5,485 nucleotides of DNA from Desulfuromonadales bacterium (GTDB taxonomy: Bacteria > Desulfobacterota > Desulfuromonadia > Desulfuromonadales > JACZKF01): positions 1 to 5,485 of the forward strand of contig JACZKF010000304.1 in the NCBI GenBank assembly GCA_014860175.1, given 5' to 3'. The notes beneath the pieces are model-generated. The model ran no database searches and was not told the DNA's origin. It saw only the letters and a program-made list of their open reading frames with translations. This document shows positions 4,260 to 5,485 of this stretch, piece after piece. The position numbers and the translations under genes were made by a program. The first letter of the stretch is position 1. Each line of letters opens with the position of its first letter.

Positions 4260-5485
4260 TCAGAAATTGCCGGCGTTGCGGGTCGAAGAGCCGATGGCGA
4301 GGATCGCTTCGAGTTCCGGCGGCAGCTTCCCTTTGCGGCCGAGGGAGACCCGCTCGGTCTCCATCCCGACCACCTGGAGGAACCGGTTGGCCTCCTTCAT
4401 CGCCTTGGCCAGGACCCCGTCGCTGCTTGGCTGTTCGGCAGGCACATAGACCAGCAGCCGGTTGCTGGAGGAAAGACGAAACGGCATGAAGAGACGCTTT
4501 TGCTCCCCATCCTTCACCACCACAATAAAGGCGTTGCAGTACTGGGTCGGATACCCTTCGATGGACAGCTGCGCGAAGCCGATCGACTGATGGATTTCGC
4601 ACAGGTCTGCGGCCCGCTGGCGGGGGATGGCCGTAAGGTCCCAATCGACATGGAAGAAGGCGCCCGCCGGCGGGGGGCGCCGGACCACGTGCGGAGGGGG
4701 GCCGGGGTCGGTTTTGGCCAGCATCAGGGTGCCGAGCCCCAGGCGTTTGGGGGCAGTTTCGGATTTGCCGGCGGCCGCCTCGGAAAGGGGGCCGAGCGCC
4801 TGAAGTTGGGCCAATTGCTGCTCCGCCAGTGCCTTGGCGGCGGCCAACCGCCCGTTTTCCAGGTGCAGGAGTTCGGCCTCTGCTTCGGCCTGGCGCAAGG
4901 CTTCCCGCAGAGAGGGGAGTTCGCTGTCGACTGCCGCTGGTGGTGCTGCCACGGCTATCCGGGCTTTGCTGCCGGCCTGTTCCAGGGCCAGCTGCAACTC
5001 GGCCAGACGGGCCTCGGAGGCTCGCTGGGTCTCCTCCATCTGCTGTCGGCGGAGGCGCTCGGCTTCGCTGGCGGCCCGCGCCTGGCGCAGCTCCTCCTGG
5101 AGGGAATCCAGCTGGCGGTCATCGACGGCGGCGGCGTTCGCCAGCCGATCTTTTTCTGTTTCACCCCACGCCTGGCGCAGGCGCTGGTGCTCGGCCTCCT
5201 GGGTCGCCAGAAGTGCGGTGGTCTGCCGCAACTCCTGCTCTAGCTTGGTCAGCCGTACGCCGTCGGCGGTGGCGGCCGTCGCCAGGGCCCGGGTCTGTTC
5301 TTCGGCCACCGCCGTGCGCTGCTGCGCCTGCCGTACCGCCGTCTCAAGCTCGTCGATGGTCTGCGCTTCGCTCTGCCTGGCCTGCTGCAGAGCCTCCAGC
5401 TTCCTTTCCAGCTCCTGCCGGCGAGCCCCCTGCTCCTCCAGCTCCTGGCGCTTCTTCGCCTCGGCCACTACCCGCTCTTCGGCCC
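4260..5485 (-). CDS. Coiled-coil protein with unrecognised C-terminal domain, 5' end outside the window
   Basis: An open frame of 407 codons that enters from the right edge (first visible residues AEERVVAEAKKRQ) and stops at 4260. A GTG at 5468 is in frame, but the coiled coil continues upstream of it, so the true start is probably outside. Numbering from that GTG: residues 1 to about 225 are Glu/Gln/Arg/Ala-rich heptads with recurring LRQA-type units (ELRQTTA, RLRQAWGE, ELRQARAA, ALRQAEAE), predicting a long coiled coil broken by an Ala/Pro stretch near 170-185. A linker with Pro clusters (about 228-268; GPPPH, RRPPPAG) leads to a globular domain of about 130 residues (269-402) containing FFHVDWDLTAIP, YPTQYCNAFIVVVKDG, KRLFMPFRL and LLVYVPAEQPSSDG. 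I do not recognise this domain. No membrane segment is visible in this part. It is 119 nt upstream of the ferredoxin gene with a weak hairpin between, so membership of that operon is doubtful. Confidence 0.85.
   Translation of the reverse strand, partial: AEERVVAEAKKRQELEEQGARRQELERKLEALQQARQSEAQTIDELETAVRQAQQRTAVAEEQTRALATAATADGVRLTKLEQELRQTTALLATQEAEHQRLRQAWGETEKDRLANAAAVDDRQLDSLQEELRQARAASEAERLRRQQMEETQRASEARLAELQLALEQAGSKARIAVAAPPAAVDSELPSLREALRQAEAEAELLHLENGRLAAAKALAEQQLAQLQALGPLSEAAAGKSETAPKRLGLGTLMLAKTDPGPPPHVVRRPPPAGAFFHVDWDLTAIPRQRAADLCEIHQSIGFAQLSIEGYPTQYCNAFIVVVKDGEQKRLFMPFRLSSSNRLLVYVPAEQPSSDGVLAKAMKEANRFLQVVGMETERVSLGRKGKLPPELEAILAIGSSTRNAGNF

Noticed and set aside
3457..4449. 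330-codon plus-strand open frame
   Set aside because: Shadow of the ferredoxin gene; the eight cluster cysteines and two CxxxCP motifs on the minus strand are decisive.
4191..5243. 350-codon plus-strand open frame opposite the coiled-coil gene
   Set aside because: Gly/Leu/Gln-rich reading that arises as the complement of Glu/Gln/Arg/Ala heptads; no recognised domain.

Overview
This is a high-GC window (roughly two thirds G+C by eye) in which every gene I can support lies on the minus strand and is read right to left. The long plus-strand open frames are GC-rich shadows. I see no RNA genes, insertion sequences, CRISPR arrays or phage genes. The gene set (NapH/NosR-type membrane ferredoxin, MacB-type ABC transporter, exported cysteine-bearing proteins, PabB) and the base composition would fit an anaerobic or microaerophilic Gram-negative bacterium. 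A member of the Desulfuromonadales/Geobacterales is my best guess, but it is an inference from gene content, not from a marker gene.

Layout in the direction of transcription: (1) 5485-4260, the C-terminal part of a long coiled-coil protein with an unrecognised globular C-terminal domain; its 5' end is outside the window. (2) 4140-3289, a polytopic membrane protein with two CxxxCP motifs and two C-terminal 4Fe-4S clusters. (3) 3237-2914, a small exported cysteine-rich protein with a good sigma70-like promoter just upstream. (4) 2815-2429, a small membrane-anchored or exported protein that looks like an OB-fold and carries a CxxxxC pair. (5) 2427-1264, a MacB/FtsX-type ABC permease. (6) 1271-600, its ATPase. 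(7) A perfect 30-bp palindrome at 558-587, likely a terminator. (8) 513-1, the N-terminal third or so of aminodeoxychorismate synthase component I (PabB), running off the left edge. It is easy to miss because its stop codon is not in the window.

Genes 4 to 6 are translationally coupled (1-nt gap, then an 8-nt overlap, each with a clear Shine-Dalgarno) and almost certainly form one operon. Genes 2 and 3 precede them on the same strand with short gaps (51 and 98 nt) and probably belong to the same functional module. My reading is a redox-linked envelope system. An inner-membrane ferredoxin would pass electrons across the membrane, two small periplasmic proteins with paired cysteines would bind metal or carry thiols, and an ABC transporter of the mechanotransmitting MacB/LolCDE type would act on a periplasmic substrate. 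The nearest known parallels are iron/copper uptake loci that combine a NapH-like ferredoxin (FtrD) or a MacB-type ABC module (Campylobacter cj1661-cj1663) with metal-binding proteins. No FTR1 permease or P19 protein is present here, so the substrate remains open. The flanking coiled-coil gene and pabB are probably unrelated to this module.
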